From positions 51,080,270-51,144,269 of the forward strand of contig CM048846.1 of the NCBI GenBank assembly GCA_026545225.1: a stretch of DNA of 64,000 bases, read 5' to 3'. This document shows positions 45,213-57,265 of the stretch, one piece after another. A program made the position numbers and the translations under genes. The stretch is from Cornus controversa (Eukaryota > Streptophyta > Magnoliopsida > Cornales > Cornaceae). How positions within the stretch are numbered: position 1 is the stretch's first letter; each line of letters begins with the position of its first letter. The notes beneath the pieces were generated by a model. That model had not been told where the DNA came from, searched no databases, and saw only the letters and a list, made by a program, of their open reading frames with translations.

Positions 45213-46412
45213 TTACCTCCTCTGACTGCCCCTACTCATGTGCGAGGAAAGTGCATTCCTGATCCGCTGCCCACTGTCATCCACCTCTACTAGGAAAACT
45301 GCAAGCTCTTGATCCTTCGAGTACCACACTTTTTCATCAGGAAATGCCTCACTACACTTGATCAGAAAATTATGAAGCAGACAACACGTTATGATAACAA
45401 ATGGAAAGGACTCAATGCATTCTTCCTTCTAACGCTTTGATAGAAGCTGCCACCGAGCCCGAACTCTCCCAAATGCTGTGCCAACCAATTCCATTCCACG
45501 AGTGTGCACCGAATTAAAAGCCCATTCCAAGGAACTTAAATTACTCTTATCATCTGATTTAACGAAAGGAGTGAGAAGCCATGGCAAAAGAGGGCAACAA
45601 GAGTCACCCAATATGTACTGTGGAATAGAATTGCCATCACTGAGTTCAAAAGATGGCCCATTCAACAACTCCCTTGATTCCTCCACACCCGAAAACAACT
45701 TGGATTGCCGTAAAACGGTTTCAGGCTTCATCGTAATAGGCCACTCGGCGGAAACATCCAAGAACCTTCCTTCTGAGTCCACCAATGCCTGAACCACCAA
45801 CGACCCATTTTCACCCAACAAATCACCATCAACCTCAAACAGATCGAAGCCTAAAACACCAGAACAATTGGTAAGTGAAATCCAATCGAAACCCACTACA
45901 ATTCGTTTGATATCAGTCTGAAATTCGAACAGATGTCCCAGATTCTCATTGATTGCCTTGCAAACCATGTAAAATGCACGACAAGCATTGGCAGAATCGA
46001 GGCCAAACCGCCTGGCGACGGATTTATAGGACGCGCCGTGGGATAAGCGGAAAAGGGCAGCCGCGAGAGCATAATTGGGAGGGATCGGAGAGAGAGAGTT
46101 GAGAGAAGGAGTGAGGAGTCTGAGGAGAAGAGTGAAGGAAGTTTTGGACATGCGAAAGGAGTCAACCCATCGGGCGTCGTAGTTGGCGGAGGCGGCAGAG
46201 AGGAAGCGGTGGAACCAGCAGGAAAGGGGAGACGAGGAGGAGGAGGAGAAGGAGGGTGGTGGTGGAGGAGAGAGAGAGAGAGAGGTGGAGGAGATATGGG
46301 ATTCTAGGGTTAGGGTTTGGGAAGGAAGGAGGTGGAGGTCGTGTTGGGGGAGGAAGGAATGGGCGGCGGAGGTGGCGGAGGCGACGAGGGTGATGAGGTG
46401 GGTAAGGTTTTC
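45213..46412 (-). pseudogene. ALP1/HARBI1-like domesticated transposase gene
   Basis: A continuous minus-strand frame runs from 46412 to a TAA at 45213-45215, broken once by a TAG at 45429-45431. The N-terminal part is Ser/Pro/Leu-rich. From WFHRFLSAASANYDARWVDSF on it resembles PIF/Harbinger-type DDE_Tnp_4 proteins of the ALP1-like group, with YALAAALFRLSHGASYKSVARRFG (helix-turn-helix-like), then IKRIVVGFDWISL, WPITMKPETVLRQSKLF, YILGDSCCPLLPWLLTPF and LVGTAFGRVRARWQLLSKR. After the TAG the family's C-terminus continues in the same frame (ESFPFVIITCCLLHNFLIK). The second catalytic Asp and final Glu expected of active transposases are not at their usual places, as in domesticated family members. 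The first ATG in this frame is only at 46151, inside the domain, and a TGA lies at 46413. The true start may be lost or in an upstream exon. ALP1 itself antagonises Polycomb silencing; this gene's role is unknown. Confidence 0.7.
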
Positions 46413-46493
46413 TCAGAATTAATTGAATAAGGGTTTATGGTGTTAAAAAAATTGTACCACAATAAAAAATAAAAAAAAATTAAAAGGAAACAA

Positions 46494-47009
46494 CCTAGAA
46501 AGCACGAACACTTCACCGAAGGTGTCGTACCCGTGTCGGACACTCGGACACGTGTCGGACACTTCGTACCCGTGTCCTAACATTTTTCTTTTTAGGACAC
46601 TTCTTGGATACTCCTTGGACACTTCTTGGACACTCCTCGAAGACATATTGGACACTTCATAAATGTAATGTAAATTCAAATATTTCGAATGAAAATTATA
46701 TGATACTAAGTTATGATTAAAATCTAAGCTAAATATATATAAAAGACTAAATAAGTCTGCTTCTTTAATTTATTTTAATATATTTGTCTATTTTTGTTTA
46801 TAACTTTGCTTGGTTTTTAATTGTTTGATGATGAATTGAAGTATTTATGTAATGTAATATTTTTTATTGAATAATTAATATATATTAATATATTATATTA
46901 TTATTTTATAGCCGTATCCTTGTCGTGTCCTTGTCCTATTTTTTTAAAATTTCCCGTGTCGCCGTCTCCGTGTCGTGTCGTACCCGTGTCCGTGTCCATG
47001 CTTTCTAGG
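46494..47009 (+). mobile_element. GTGTC-rich MITE, copy 1
   Basis: About 516 bp. The left end CCTAGAAAGCACGAACAC is mirrored by GTGTCCATGCTTTCTAGG at the right. Sub-terminal DNA on both sides is dense in CGTGTC and GGACAC words; the centre is AT-rich. No coding sequence. Target duplication not clear. It begins about 80 bp upstream of the open frame of the ALP1-like gene. Confidence 0.75.
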
Positions 47010-47399
47010 AAACCACATTAATTTTTTTTTTTTTTTTCAAAGGAAGGTTATGGTGTTTTGGAAGACCTTATCCGAAAAAAAAGATTTATGCATCGTTTGG
47101 TATGATGGAAAGAAAATGGGTGGAGGAAAGATAGTAAGGAATGAGTAAATTTTTTTAGTTTGGTAAAGACGATGAAAGGTGAGAAAATGGATGAACCATC
47201 ATTCACTTTCACAAATTTTTATCCCTCCAAATTTGAATAGGAAAAAAGAAAGGTAAGGCTATTATACATATTTTATATTACAAAGTTTTTCTTATCTTTC
47301 TTTCTCTCTCTCCTAACAAATAAAATAAAGTATTATCTTTTAATATTCTATTCCATTGAACCAAATAAAAAGAGGAAAGAATACAATCTCTTCTCTAGA
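47010..47399. other. Intergenic, no gene seen
   Basis: A/T-rich sequence with GGAAAG and TCCTTCC words. No supported gene. Confidence 0.4.
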
Positions 47400-47704
47400 A
47401 ATGTCTCATACATTCCTCCTTTTCTCTCTTCCATTTAATTTTCTTCCTTCCTACCAAACGGAACATTATAGGAGGGAAAAAACAAAAGTCAAACGGTTTG
47501 TTCGAGTGTAATTTGACATAATATTAGAAAAGGTCAGTCAATTTAACCCAAATATATAAAACATTGGTCTTAATTTATTTTCTGGAAATGATATATATTT
47601 TGTTGTTGTTAAGTTCTGGAAATAATTTTTCTTGCAACCAATTCACATGTGAAATCCCCATAATTTGATATGATTTGACGAGGACAAAGTGAGCGAGTAA
47701 GTTT

Positions 47705-47743
<39 letters not shown>

Positions 47744-48063
47744 AAATATTGCTTTTCTAGGGATGTCTCATCCATTCCTCTTTCTCTCTCTTGCATTTAA
47801 TTTTCTTCCTTCCTACTAAACGGAAAGAAAAGAGATAAAGGTCAAACGGTCTCTCCGAATGTAATTTGACCTAATCTTACGAGAGGTCAGTCAATTTAAT
47901 CCAAATATACAATGACATTGCTCTTAATTTATTTTCTAGAAATGATATATATTTTGTTGTTGTTAAGTTGTGAAAATGATTTTTGTTGCAACCAATTCAC
48001 ACATGAAATCCCCGGAATTTGATATGATTTGACGAGAACAAAGTGAGTGAGTAAGTTTCAAAA
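47400..48063. repeat. Tandem duplication of about 350 bp
   Basis: 47400-47710 and 47757-48063 share ATGTCTCAT(A/C)CATTCCTC, TTTAATTTTCTTCCTTCCTA, GGTCAGTCAATTTAA, TTAATTTATTTTCT and GATATATATTTTGTTGTTGT at corresponding places. A (TA)n run (47708-47742) separates the copies. Part of the unit recurs inverted at 55155-55260. Confidence 0.8.
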
Positions 48064-48196
48064 AAGGAAAAAAGTCCAGTGTGGTCATTTTAAGTAAAAA
48101 GACAAAGAGGATAGAGTATGTGATTTTTTTTCTCAACGAGTTTTGATACAAACAAAGAAGTCCCTCCATATCTCATTCTCAAGTCAAGACTCAAGA

Positions 48197-48655
48197 CCTA
48201 GGAAGTACGGACACAGACATGGGTACGACACAACACGAACAAGACGAGACAGGAAATTCTAAAAAAAAGACATGGACACAACGAGGATACGTGTATAAAA
48301 TAATAATATAATACATTAATATATATTAATTATTCAACAAAAAAAGACTGCATTACATAAATACTTTAACTTATCATCAAGCAATTAAGAACCAAATAAA
48401 CTTATAAACAAAAATAGACAAATAGATTAAAGAACCATATTTATTTAGTCCTATATATATATTTAGCTAAATTTTTAATCATAACTTAGTCGCATATAAT
48501 TTTCTTTCAAAATACTTAAATATACATTACTTCTACGAAGTGTCCGATACGTATTCGAGGAGTGTCCAAAAAGTGTCCGAAAAGTGTCCTAAAAAAATGT
48601 CAGGAGTGTCCAACACAGGTACGGCACCCTCGGTGAGGTGTCTGTACTTTCTAGC
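48197..48655 (-). mobile_element. GTGTC-rich MITE, copy 2 (inverted)
   Basis: About 459 bp, the reverse complement of the element at 46494-47009. It starts CCTAGGAAGTACGGACAC and ends GTGTCTGTACTTTCTAG. The same AT-rich centre is recognisable (AATACATTAATATATATTAA). Diverged and slightly shorter. Confidence 0.75.
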
Positions 48656-49597
48656 TTAAGACCTTACTTACTGTCCATATTATGAAGTCAAGTCATTGCT
48701 CACAGACCACATTAGATAGCAAGTGTTTATCTCCTCCCATTCTCTTTCCATCAAATCAAATTATGTACGAGAGCTTTACCTTGCATCAAAGCCAAATATA
48801 TATTTCTAATATATTTGATCCATTATTGTTCCACTAATCAACACAATTAATCCAAACAAAACAAACACAGCTAGCAGAAAAGGACGCCTCAATACTACTT
48901 CATTGACAAGTTGCATTCTTCTCTTTCACTCCTATTGTATTATTGTAGCAATTAAGAAGAATAGAGAATAATATGGTTATCCTCTTTTAATTAATACAAT
49001 ATTTAAAAGTTTATCCTTTCTAATTTGTTTAAATTTCCTAACCCATCATGATATATATCTCACCATGTTATGTTAGCATACCCCTTCAATTCCTGTAATA
49101 TAATATACAAAAAAGATGATCTAATTTTAATGGTAACAATTTAAGTCTCAAATAAAATAAATACACGGGATACGCAAGACCACGACAGAAAACCCAAAAG
49201 AGAATTCAAAAAATATGCAATAAAAACAAGATTTAACAAAAATCACTCGCTAAAAGCAATTTTAAACCTACTATTTAGTGATATAAGGTAATATCGTAAG
49301 AAATCTTCTCCTTGGTCAACGGCTACATCATTGTAAAGTCATGATCTAAAGAAAAAATAGGAAAAAAAACAAAAGAAAAGTATCAAGAATATTTTGAGTG
49401 ATATTAAAATTATCTTGATGGAAGTGTTGAACAAATAGAAATAGTGTACGTTATTGATTTTTAGAAATTTCAGAACGGAAAAAGACAACCTAATTAAAGA
49501 AGAAAATGACTGAGAAGGATCCAGAATTGGTTGAGGTGGGATAAAAGATGGTGCTGGGAGGAAGCCATATATATATATATCGTCTTTACCTTCACCA
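48656..49597. other. Intergenic, no gene seen
   Basis: AT-rich sequence. No supported gene, RNA or repeat apart from short A runs and an (AT)5 stretch near 49570. Confidence 0.45.
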
Positions 49598-49640
49598 ACA
49601 ATGAGTTTGATGAAAGGCTTAGCCAGGCTCCGCAATTGTG

Positions 49641-49694
<54 letters not shown>

Positions 49695-50197
49695 TTATGT
49701 TATGACTTTTGGCTTCCATTCGTTTTAAGCTCCTATTTTTGATAAGATTGTCCTACAGTACCCAATCAAACCAAATGGATTCCCCTTTGTCTTTGTAGAG
49801 GTTCCAAATATGCTTCTCATGGAAACTCTATTATTAAGTGTAGCCAAATGGCTACTTGAGTTAAGGAATGATCATAATCTCATATCTAGATCCCAATGGA
49901 GTGATGCTGCTAAAGTGGGAGTTGTTATTAATCACAACCAGTGGAGAGTTTGCCATAGATTCATTGATTTTGTCCCCACCATTGGAAATGTTGAGCAACT
50001 GCATGCCTTTAAATAGGCCTTCAGTTCAAAACTCTGCTATCTGGATGCTCGCTCGCTCCCTCTGGATGGGAGCATTCAACCTTGGTTTAACCTACGGAGC
50101 CCTTCTCTCACCTTCTCCTTATACCTCCTAGTCATATTATGCTCCTTTTGTACTTCGTGTTTTATCATTCTAAAATCAACTCCAATCACTGGAAAAA
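49598..50197 (+). mobile_element. LINE 3' fragment with 5' inversion
   Basis: 49610-49851 is the reverse complement of 2815-2940 in the LINE remnant (AGCCAGGCTCCGCAAT, ACCCAATCAAACCAAA, TCCCCTTTGTCTTTGTAGAG, GGAAACTCTATTATTAAGTG). An (AT)26-like run (49640-49691) and about 50 further bases interrupt it. From 49852 the sequence reads forward with a possible C-terminal LINE segment (QWRVCHRFIDFVP). It ends in the same 3' sequence as at 2081-2125, then an A-rich tail near 50187. An inverted upstream part joined to a forward 3' part is the twin-priming signature of LINE insertions. Confidence 0.65.
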
Positions 50198-50199
50198 AA

Positions 50200-53100
50200 G
50201 AATTTTTTTTTTCTTAGTAGTGTTATAATTTTAATCATGATAGCATTTTTACGATATATGTATGATTATATTTATGATGGTGGATGAATGATTTTATATG
50301 GTTTGTGGTGTTTATACATAGATGAGGCTCTAGGGTTTATGTTTTCAATGTAATTTTATGGCAGTTGTAAAGGGTAAAATAATTGTTGCCCCTAGGCCTA
50401 ATTTATGTTTATTGCAAATTATTATGTATATCTCACAAAGCCATGTAATAGTTTGTAGAGAATTCATCTCCAATGGAGAATTATTAAGCCTCTAATCATA
50501 GAGAATGTGCCAAAGCATGAAGAAGTTGGAACTTTTTTGAAGTCTAAGCACATGGGAAGAATTGCACGTGAGAACTATTTGGAGAATAAGTTTTTTGCAT
50601 GGTTAAATATATAGGTTAGATAAGTCTCATTTATGATTTTATCTTTATCATGTATGTATAGATGTGTGATTATTATTATATTCTTGAGTAATATTAATAT
50701 TTATTATTAATATAAATAATATTATTTAGTCATATTAATATTCTTTATTAATTAATATAAAATATTTTATTAATTGTACATACTATACTATAATATTATA
50801 TTATTTTAATTTGGTTATTTTATTTATTGACATGTAAAATTTGGCTTTGGATTTTTTTTTTCTGAGTTACAAGAATTGTTTGCACCCAAAGAGACTTGAT
50901 CCTTAGAGCTAATGCTTGCTAGGCCTTTAGATATTTTATTTAATGATCATTTAATAATGTTATCATAAATTATATTACTTACTAATATAAACATTTATTA
51001 TTATATAAAATAAATTATTAATTATACACACTTACAATATAATATTATTTAATATTAATAGATTATTTTATTTATTGGTTTCATATAACGAACAATTATT
51101 ATTATTTATATCTTATTATTTAATTGGATAAATTTTGTATGGTTATACTCAAAAATATAATATTATAATTTATTATCTTATTTATTGATAATGTAATGAA
51201 AGCACAAAAATATAATATTATTATTTATATCTTATATATTTATCATAAACAAATTGTTTCATAAATAATATAAATTATATTATTTAACAATATGTATATT
51301 TTAATAATGTAAATTATATAATATTATTATCAATAATATAAATATATATATTATTAATTATACATACTACACCAATATTTTTTAATATTATAATTAGGTT
51401 ATTTTATTTATTAATTATATAATATTAGGTTTCATATGTGAAATATCATAAATTATTGTTATTATATAACATTATCAAATTGTACATTTTAACTTAAATT
51501 GGTAACTAAATAAAAATTGTATTATATATTTTATTTTTTATATTCTGAAAAATATTTAATTAAATTTTATCATTGTTGCATAGTTTAATTTATTTCTTAT
51601 ATAATTATTAATAATATAACTTTTTTTTTACGAAGTAATATATGAAGTTTTATAAATTATTATTTATTTTTAATATAGTATATGAAATTAAATAATATAA
51701 CTTTAACTATTATCTATAAAATTATATTGTATATGTTTTATTTATATTTTGAAAAAAAGTAATTAAAAATTTATATTTATAATATATTAACTATATATTT
51801 ATCATAAATTATTGTTGTTATAAATAGTATTAATTATATTATTTAGTAATACAGACATTTATTATTAACCACTACACTTTAATATTATTTAATATTAATT
51901 GGATTATTTTATTTATTGATATTTGTTTTAGTATAAGGGTTAGGTTAATGATCCTCGTTTCATATAAAGAATAATTTATTATCTCATATATTTTATTAGT
52001 ATAGTTTTAATCATAAATTATTGTTATTTTATAACAACGTTATATAATATGTATAAAATTATATGGTACATCATCATTGTTATATAATATAAATTATATT
52101 ATTTAGGTTATTTTATTTATTAATGATATAATATTAGGTTTCATATAAGGAATAATTTATTATGTAATAGTTTTTTAATATAGTTTAATAGTTGAAATAT
52201 CATACATTTTTGTTATTATATAGCACAACATTATGGGTTATCTATAAGATTATATTGTACATTTTAACTTAAAATGGTAACTATCATTGTTATACAATAT
52301 ATTAACTTTATATTTATCACAAATTAATGGGAACTATCGTAAATTACTTTCATATTTAATGTAATTGGTCTAATATTATATAAAGAAATACAAACAAATA
52401 TAATATTATTATTTATACCTTACATGATTTGTTGTTATTCCATATATTTTGTGTTGAAAATATAATTTATATGAATGTCAAAAATAATTTTACTTTTTAT
52501 TGTAGAACTAATTGTTTACGACATATTATATTATGTAATTTTTTGATAGTATGTAATAAAAATTTTGAATATCACATATTTTTTAAATTGTTTACGTATG
52601 TAATATATGAAATTTTATAAATTATTATTTATTTTCAATAAAATATATAAAATTTTATAATATAACTGTATCTGTAATCTATAAAATTATATATTTTGTA
52701 TTTATATTTTGAGACCTCATAGTTATATAACATATGAACTATATATTTTTCACAAATTAGTGGTCATATAAATATTTATTATTAATTATACATACTACAC
52801 TATAATATTATTTAATATTCATTAGGTTTCAGATCATTAATTATTTTCATTTTTAATGTAATTGATATGATATTATGTAAAGAAACACAAATAAATATAA
52901 TATTATTATTTATATCTTACATGATTTGTTGTTCATATGCTGTAGAATGTCAAAAATAATTTTACTTATTATACTATGTAAATTTTTAATAGTATGAATA
53001 AAAAATTTAAATATCACATATTTTTTAATAAATTAATTTATAACATTATTTTTCTAATTTAATTAAAAAATGTAATATATTTTGTTTACGTAGTTTTGTA

Positions 53101-55150
53101 ATATATGAAATTTTATAAATTATTATTTATTTTCAATAAATTATATATTATAACATTATAAATTCTCCATAATATTATATTGTACATTTTAAGTTATAAT
53201 GACAACTAAATATAAATTATTTTATATACTTTTTTAAAAGAATTTAATTAAATCATTATAGTTTTATAATATATTAACTATATATTTATCATAAATTAAT
53301 GTTGTCATAAATTATATTATTTAATATTATAAACATTTATTAATAATATGAAATAAATTATTAATTATACACACTACACTATAATATTATTTAATATTTA
53401 TTATATTATTTTATTTATTGAACATGTAATATTGGGTTTCATATAATGAATAATTTATTATGAACAAAATATCATAAATTATTGTTATTATATAACAACA
53501 TTATCAATAATATTATTTATAAAATTTTACTGTACATTTTAACTTATAATGGCATCTAAATATAAATTATTTTATATATTTTTTATTCATATTTGTAATA
53601 AAATTTAATTAAAACTTTATAGTTATATAATATATTGACTATATATTTATCATAAATTAATCTTGTCATAAATAAAAAAATTATATTATTAATATAATAA
53701 TATACACACCACACTATGACAATATTTAATATTAATTAGATTGTTTTATTTATTGATCATATAATATTTGTTTTCATGTGACGAATAATTTCTTATGTAA
53801 TATATTGTATTAATATACTTTAATATGTGAAATATAATATATTAGTTTTCATTTTTAACGTAATTGGATTTAATTTACGTAGTAAAATAACAAAAAGATA
53901 ATAATATTATTTATGTATTTATATGTAATGAATTTCAAAAAAATATAATATTATTATTTATATCCTAAATATATATTTATCATTAACAAATTGTGCCATA
54001 AATATATAAAGTATATTATTTAACAATATGAATATTTTAATAATGTGAAATATATTATTTATTAAATAATTTGCGTTATAAAATTATTTAATTTTAAATT
54101 AGTTATCTTATTTATTGATTATATAATATTAGGTTTCATATAATGAATAATTTATTATGTAATATAATGTATTACTATACTAAAATATGTGAAATATTAT
54201 AAATTATTTTATTATATAATATAACATTATCTGTTATTTTGTTTTTTATATTCTTAAAAATATTTAATTAAATTTTCATACTTATCATTGTTAATATATT
54301 AACTATTTATTTATCATAAATTAATGGAAACCTTCATAAACTATTTTGATTTTTAATGTAATTGGTCTAATATTATGCAAGGAAATACAAAAAAATATAA
54401 TTTTAATATTGTTATCTTACATGAATTCTTTATTCTACATTATTTGCGTCGGAAATATAATTTATATTACATAAGTATGCAAAATATATTGTATAATTTC
54501 ATAAATAATTTACTTATTGTCATTTAAAAATCTTATGTGTTGATGTTATATTCTACTTTGTAAATTTTCAGTAGTATGTAATTAAAATTTTCAATATTAC
54601 ATATAACGAATAATTTATTTTGTAATATATTATATTAATATAGTTTAATATGTGAAATATCATAAATTAGTGTTCATTTTTAATGTAATCAGATAAATTT
54701 TATGTAATGAAATACATAAAAATATAATATTATTATTTATATCTTACATGATTTTGTTATTCCACATTATTTGTGTTGTAAATATAATTTATATTACATA
54801 AGTATATAACATATTTTATAATGTTATAAATTTTTTCTTATTATCGTAGAAATAATCTTATGTGAGTTGTTTCGATTCGAAATGACCAATTCCTAGAGAA
54901 ATCATGCCGCAATCAGAATTGTTCATTACTTTTTTCCAGATTCGATCGTCTGGACCTCCAAATATGTGAAATATCATAAATTATTGTTATTATATAACAT
55001 TATCTATTATCTATAAAATTATACTATATATTTGAACTTATAATGGCAAATAATTATATATTTATTATATTTTTTGTTTTTTATATTTTGAAAATATTTA
55101 ATTAAAATTTCATTGTTATCATAAATTAAAGATGTCATAAATATCATAAA
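50200..55150. repeat. 5-kb extremely AT-rich degenerate repeat mosaic
   Basis: Almost pure A and T for 5 kb. The same words recur in shuffled, variable-length order: TTATTTTATTTATTGAT (near 50816, 51062, 51395, 51900, 52101, 53400, 53740, 54100), ATAATATTAGGTTTCATATAA, GTGAAATATCATAAATTA, CTATAATATTATTTAATATT and ATATATTTATCATAAATTAA. Spacing of the first word ranges from about 200 to 1300 bp. No gene. Origin may be a decayed satellite or repeated transposon insertions. Confidence 0.75.
54872..54958. other. Normal-composition islet in the AT-rich block
   Basis: About 85 bases of ordinary composition (TTTCGATTCGAAATGACC, GAAATCATGCCGCAATCAG, TCGATCGTCTGGACCTCC) interrupt the AT-rich mosaic. 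It may be a small insertion; source not recognised. Confidence 0.5.
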
Positions 55151-55154
55151 TTAA

Positions 55155-55260
55155 AGGGTTGAATTGACTGACCTCACTTGAGATTTGGTCAAATTACACT
55201 TGGAGAGACCGTTTGGTCTTTATTTCTTTCACTTTCCCTAAATCCATTTATTCGATGGTT
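55155..55260 (-). repeat. Inverted fragment of the 47.5-kb repeat
   Basis: GAATTGACTGACCTC, TTTGGTCAAATTACA and GGAGAGACCGTTTG match the reverse complement of 47838-47900. A diverged dispersed copy. Confidence 0.65.
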
Positions 55261-55474
55261 GGATTAAATTTTAAGTGTGAAAATAAAATTTTGTCCTTGC
55301 ATGGTAATATCACATTATATTTCAAATATGGTAAAATACAATGACCTCCCCTCATTATACTTTCTCTCTCTGCTCAATCTTTTTTTGTAGACCTGCTACA
55401 TCACCATTGTCACCACCCATGACCACCATTGTTCTTCGATTGGTTAATGGCACTACTGCTCAGAGTTTCATAAA

Positions 55475-56145
55475 ATCATTGGCAGCTTTCAATACCTTTC
55501 CTTGACACGTCCAGATATCTCATTTGTAGTCAACAAACTCTCTCAATTTATGCACAAGTCGACTACAAATCACTAGACAGTAACCAATTAAAAGGCTCCT
55601 ACGCTACTTAAAACAAACCATTTTTTTATGGTATTCAGATCCACAAAGTTGGAACTCCGGTATTAAGGACATATATCGATGCCGATTGGGCTGGAAATGT
55701 GGATGACCGCACGTCAACCTCTACATATATCAATTTTTTGGGATCTAACCCCATTTCTTGGAGCTCAAAGAAACAAAGAGGAGTTGCATGATCCACAACA
55801 GAGGTTAAATACCGGGTACTAGCTAATGCGGCTTCCGAGACAATGTGGTTGTCCACTCTTTTCAAAGAACTCGCATTTCCAGTCAAAAAATCTCCCCAGT
55901 TGTTATGTGACAATCTCAGAGCCACACATCTCAGTTTTAACCCAGTCAATCATTTGCGTATGAAACACATTTAAATTAACCTTCACTTTGTACGTGACTT
56001 AGTGCAAAAAGGAAGCCTCCAAGTAAGACATTTACATACTCAAGACCAACTAGTTGATCTATTAATTAAGCCATTATCAAAACAGCGCACAGAATTGCTA
56101 CGTACCAAGATTGGTCTTGCCGATGGAAGCTCAATCTTGCGGGGG
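55475..56145 (+). pseudogene. Copia RNase H remnant (3' end of pol)
   Basis: Frames on the plus strand read LTRPDISFVVNKLSQFMH, TYIDADWAGNVDDRTSTSTY, LGSNPISWSSKKQRGVA, NAASETMWLSTLFKELAFP, NHLRMKH and GSLQVRHLHTQDQLVDLLIK. These are the conserved blocks at the end of a Ty1/copia polyprotein. In-frame stops and frame changes are present. Upstream pol domains are missing, so the element is 5' truncated. Confidence 0.9.
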
Positions 56146-56422
56146 TGTATAAGGGAAGAATGTGTGGATTCTACTCAAATCAAAACAGAGCATGTCTAGC
56201 CTAAAATCATGTCAAATATTCTGTCATTAATTCTATATTTAGAGCTGATTTTAAATTTGAAATCTATAGCTGTATATTGTAATAGTAGCACAATTTTAGC
56301 TTTATCGTTTACATGTTTCCTAAATTAGCTTCTCAACCACTCTATATATAACATAGAATTTCTAACAATAAAGTGTGTGGGAAAATATTCATTGAAATCA
56401 CGGCAATATCTACTTCTTTACA
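56146..56422 (+). repeat. 3' LTR of the copia remnant (probable)
   Basis: Directly after a TTGCGGGGG polypurine tract, sequence starts TGTATAAGGGAAGAATG and continues through a CTCTATATATAACATAG TATA-like box to CTTCTTTACA. Position and ends fit an LTR of about 277 bp. The partner LTR is not in the window. Confidence 0.65.
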
Positions 56423-56483
56423 TAAACACTAAAACACCATTTTGGTGTTTAGGATTTGAAGGCTTAGCTACAGTGTGCTAAGT

Positions 56484-56966
56484 TGTAATGAGTCAGACGC
56501 TTACTAATGACCCAAAAGCCTAAGCTACTGTTCTTCCTATTGGATTCGGTGTGAGACAAAAAAGACTCCTTTAACATTCTCCCCCACCCGAACTCACAAC
56601 GCTATCGTTGGACGCTTACCAATGACCCAAAAACCTAAGCTATTATCTTTCCCATTCGGATCTGACGTGGGACAAAGAAGACTCCTCTAACATTCACCCC
56701 CACCTAAACTCACAACGCTCTCGTTGCGATCAAGCCACCATGCCTAGCTGTCCCACCTGACACCAAGTAATGACTCGGACCCAGACTTCACCTAGGTGGG
56801 CACTAGGTGTGGCACTAGATCAAGAACGGGTTTGGCTTTGATACCAACTGTAATGGGTTAGACGCTTACCAGTGACCCAAAAGTCTAAGTTCCTACCCAC
56901 TCGTTTATACCCATTCTCTTTCTCACTCGGATCTGATGTGGGAGAAAGAAGACTCCGACCTCTAAC
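56484..56966 (-). mobile_element. TRIM element with three LTR-like units
   Basis: Units starting TGTAATG(A/G)GT and sharing GACGCTTAC and AATGACCCAAAA or GTGACCCAAAA lie at 56484-56575 and 56849-56966. A third, 5'-shortened unit is at 56609-56692. Beside the right unit, GGCTTTGATACCA (56834-56846) is the complement of the initiator-tRNA-Met primer site with one change. On the minus strand the bases before the left and middle units read GGTGGGGGAGAA and GGTGGGGGTGAA, polypurine tracts. There is no coding sequence. It reads leftward and seems to be a partly tandem TRIM. Confidence 0.8.
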
Positions 56967-57265
56967 ACAAGCCAACGGGCAAGCTAATAATTTAAATGTT
57001 TGAAATGATTCATCGATTATTTATGAGATGGTTTTAGAAAAAGAGGGAGTATATAAAAATGCAAGAAAAATTGTTATATCAAGCGCAATTAGTGAAGCTT
57101 GAGAAATAAGCAAAGAAGTGTCATGTGGGGTATGTTAGTCACCATGTGTATGAGGTTTTGAACGTATGAACACTATAATTATTTGGCATAAAGGATATAT
57201 GCATGCAGGGAATAAGAAATTATAAGAATCCCATCAAGCATGCAGTAACTTGCATAGTCAAAAGA
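56967..57265. other. Intergenic, no gene seen
   Basis: No supported feature. Confidence 0.4.

Noticed and set aside
46183..46422. Glu/Gly-rich plus-strand frame over the start of the ALP1-like gene
   Set aside because: It is the complement of the Ser/Pro-rich N-terminal coding region, with no family resemblance of its own.
49339..49728. Reading frames on both strands with Tyr-Ile repeats
   Set aside because: They come from the (AT)n run; no other coding signal.
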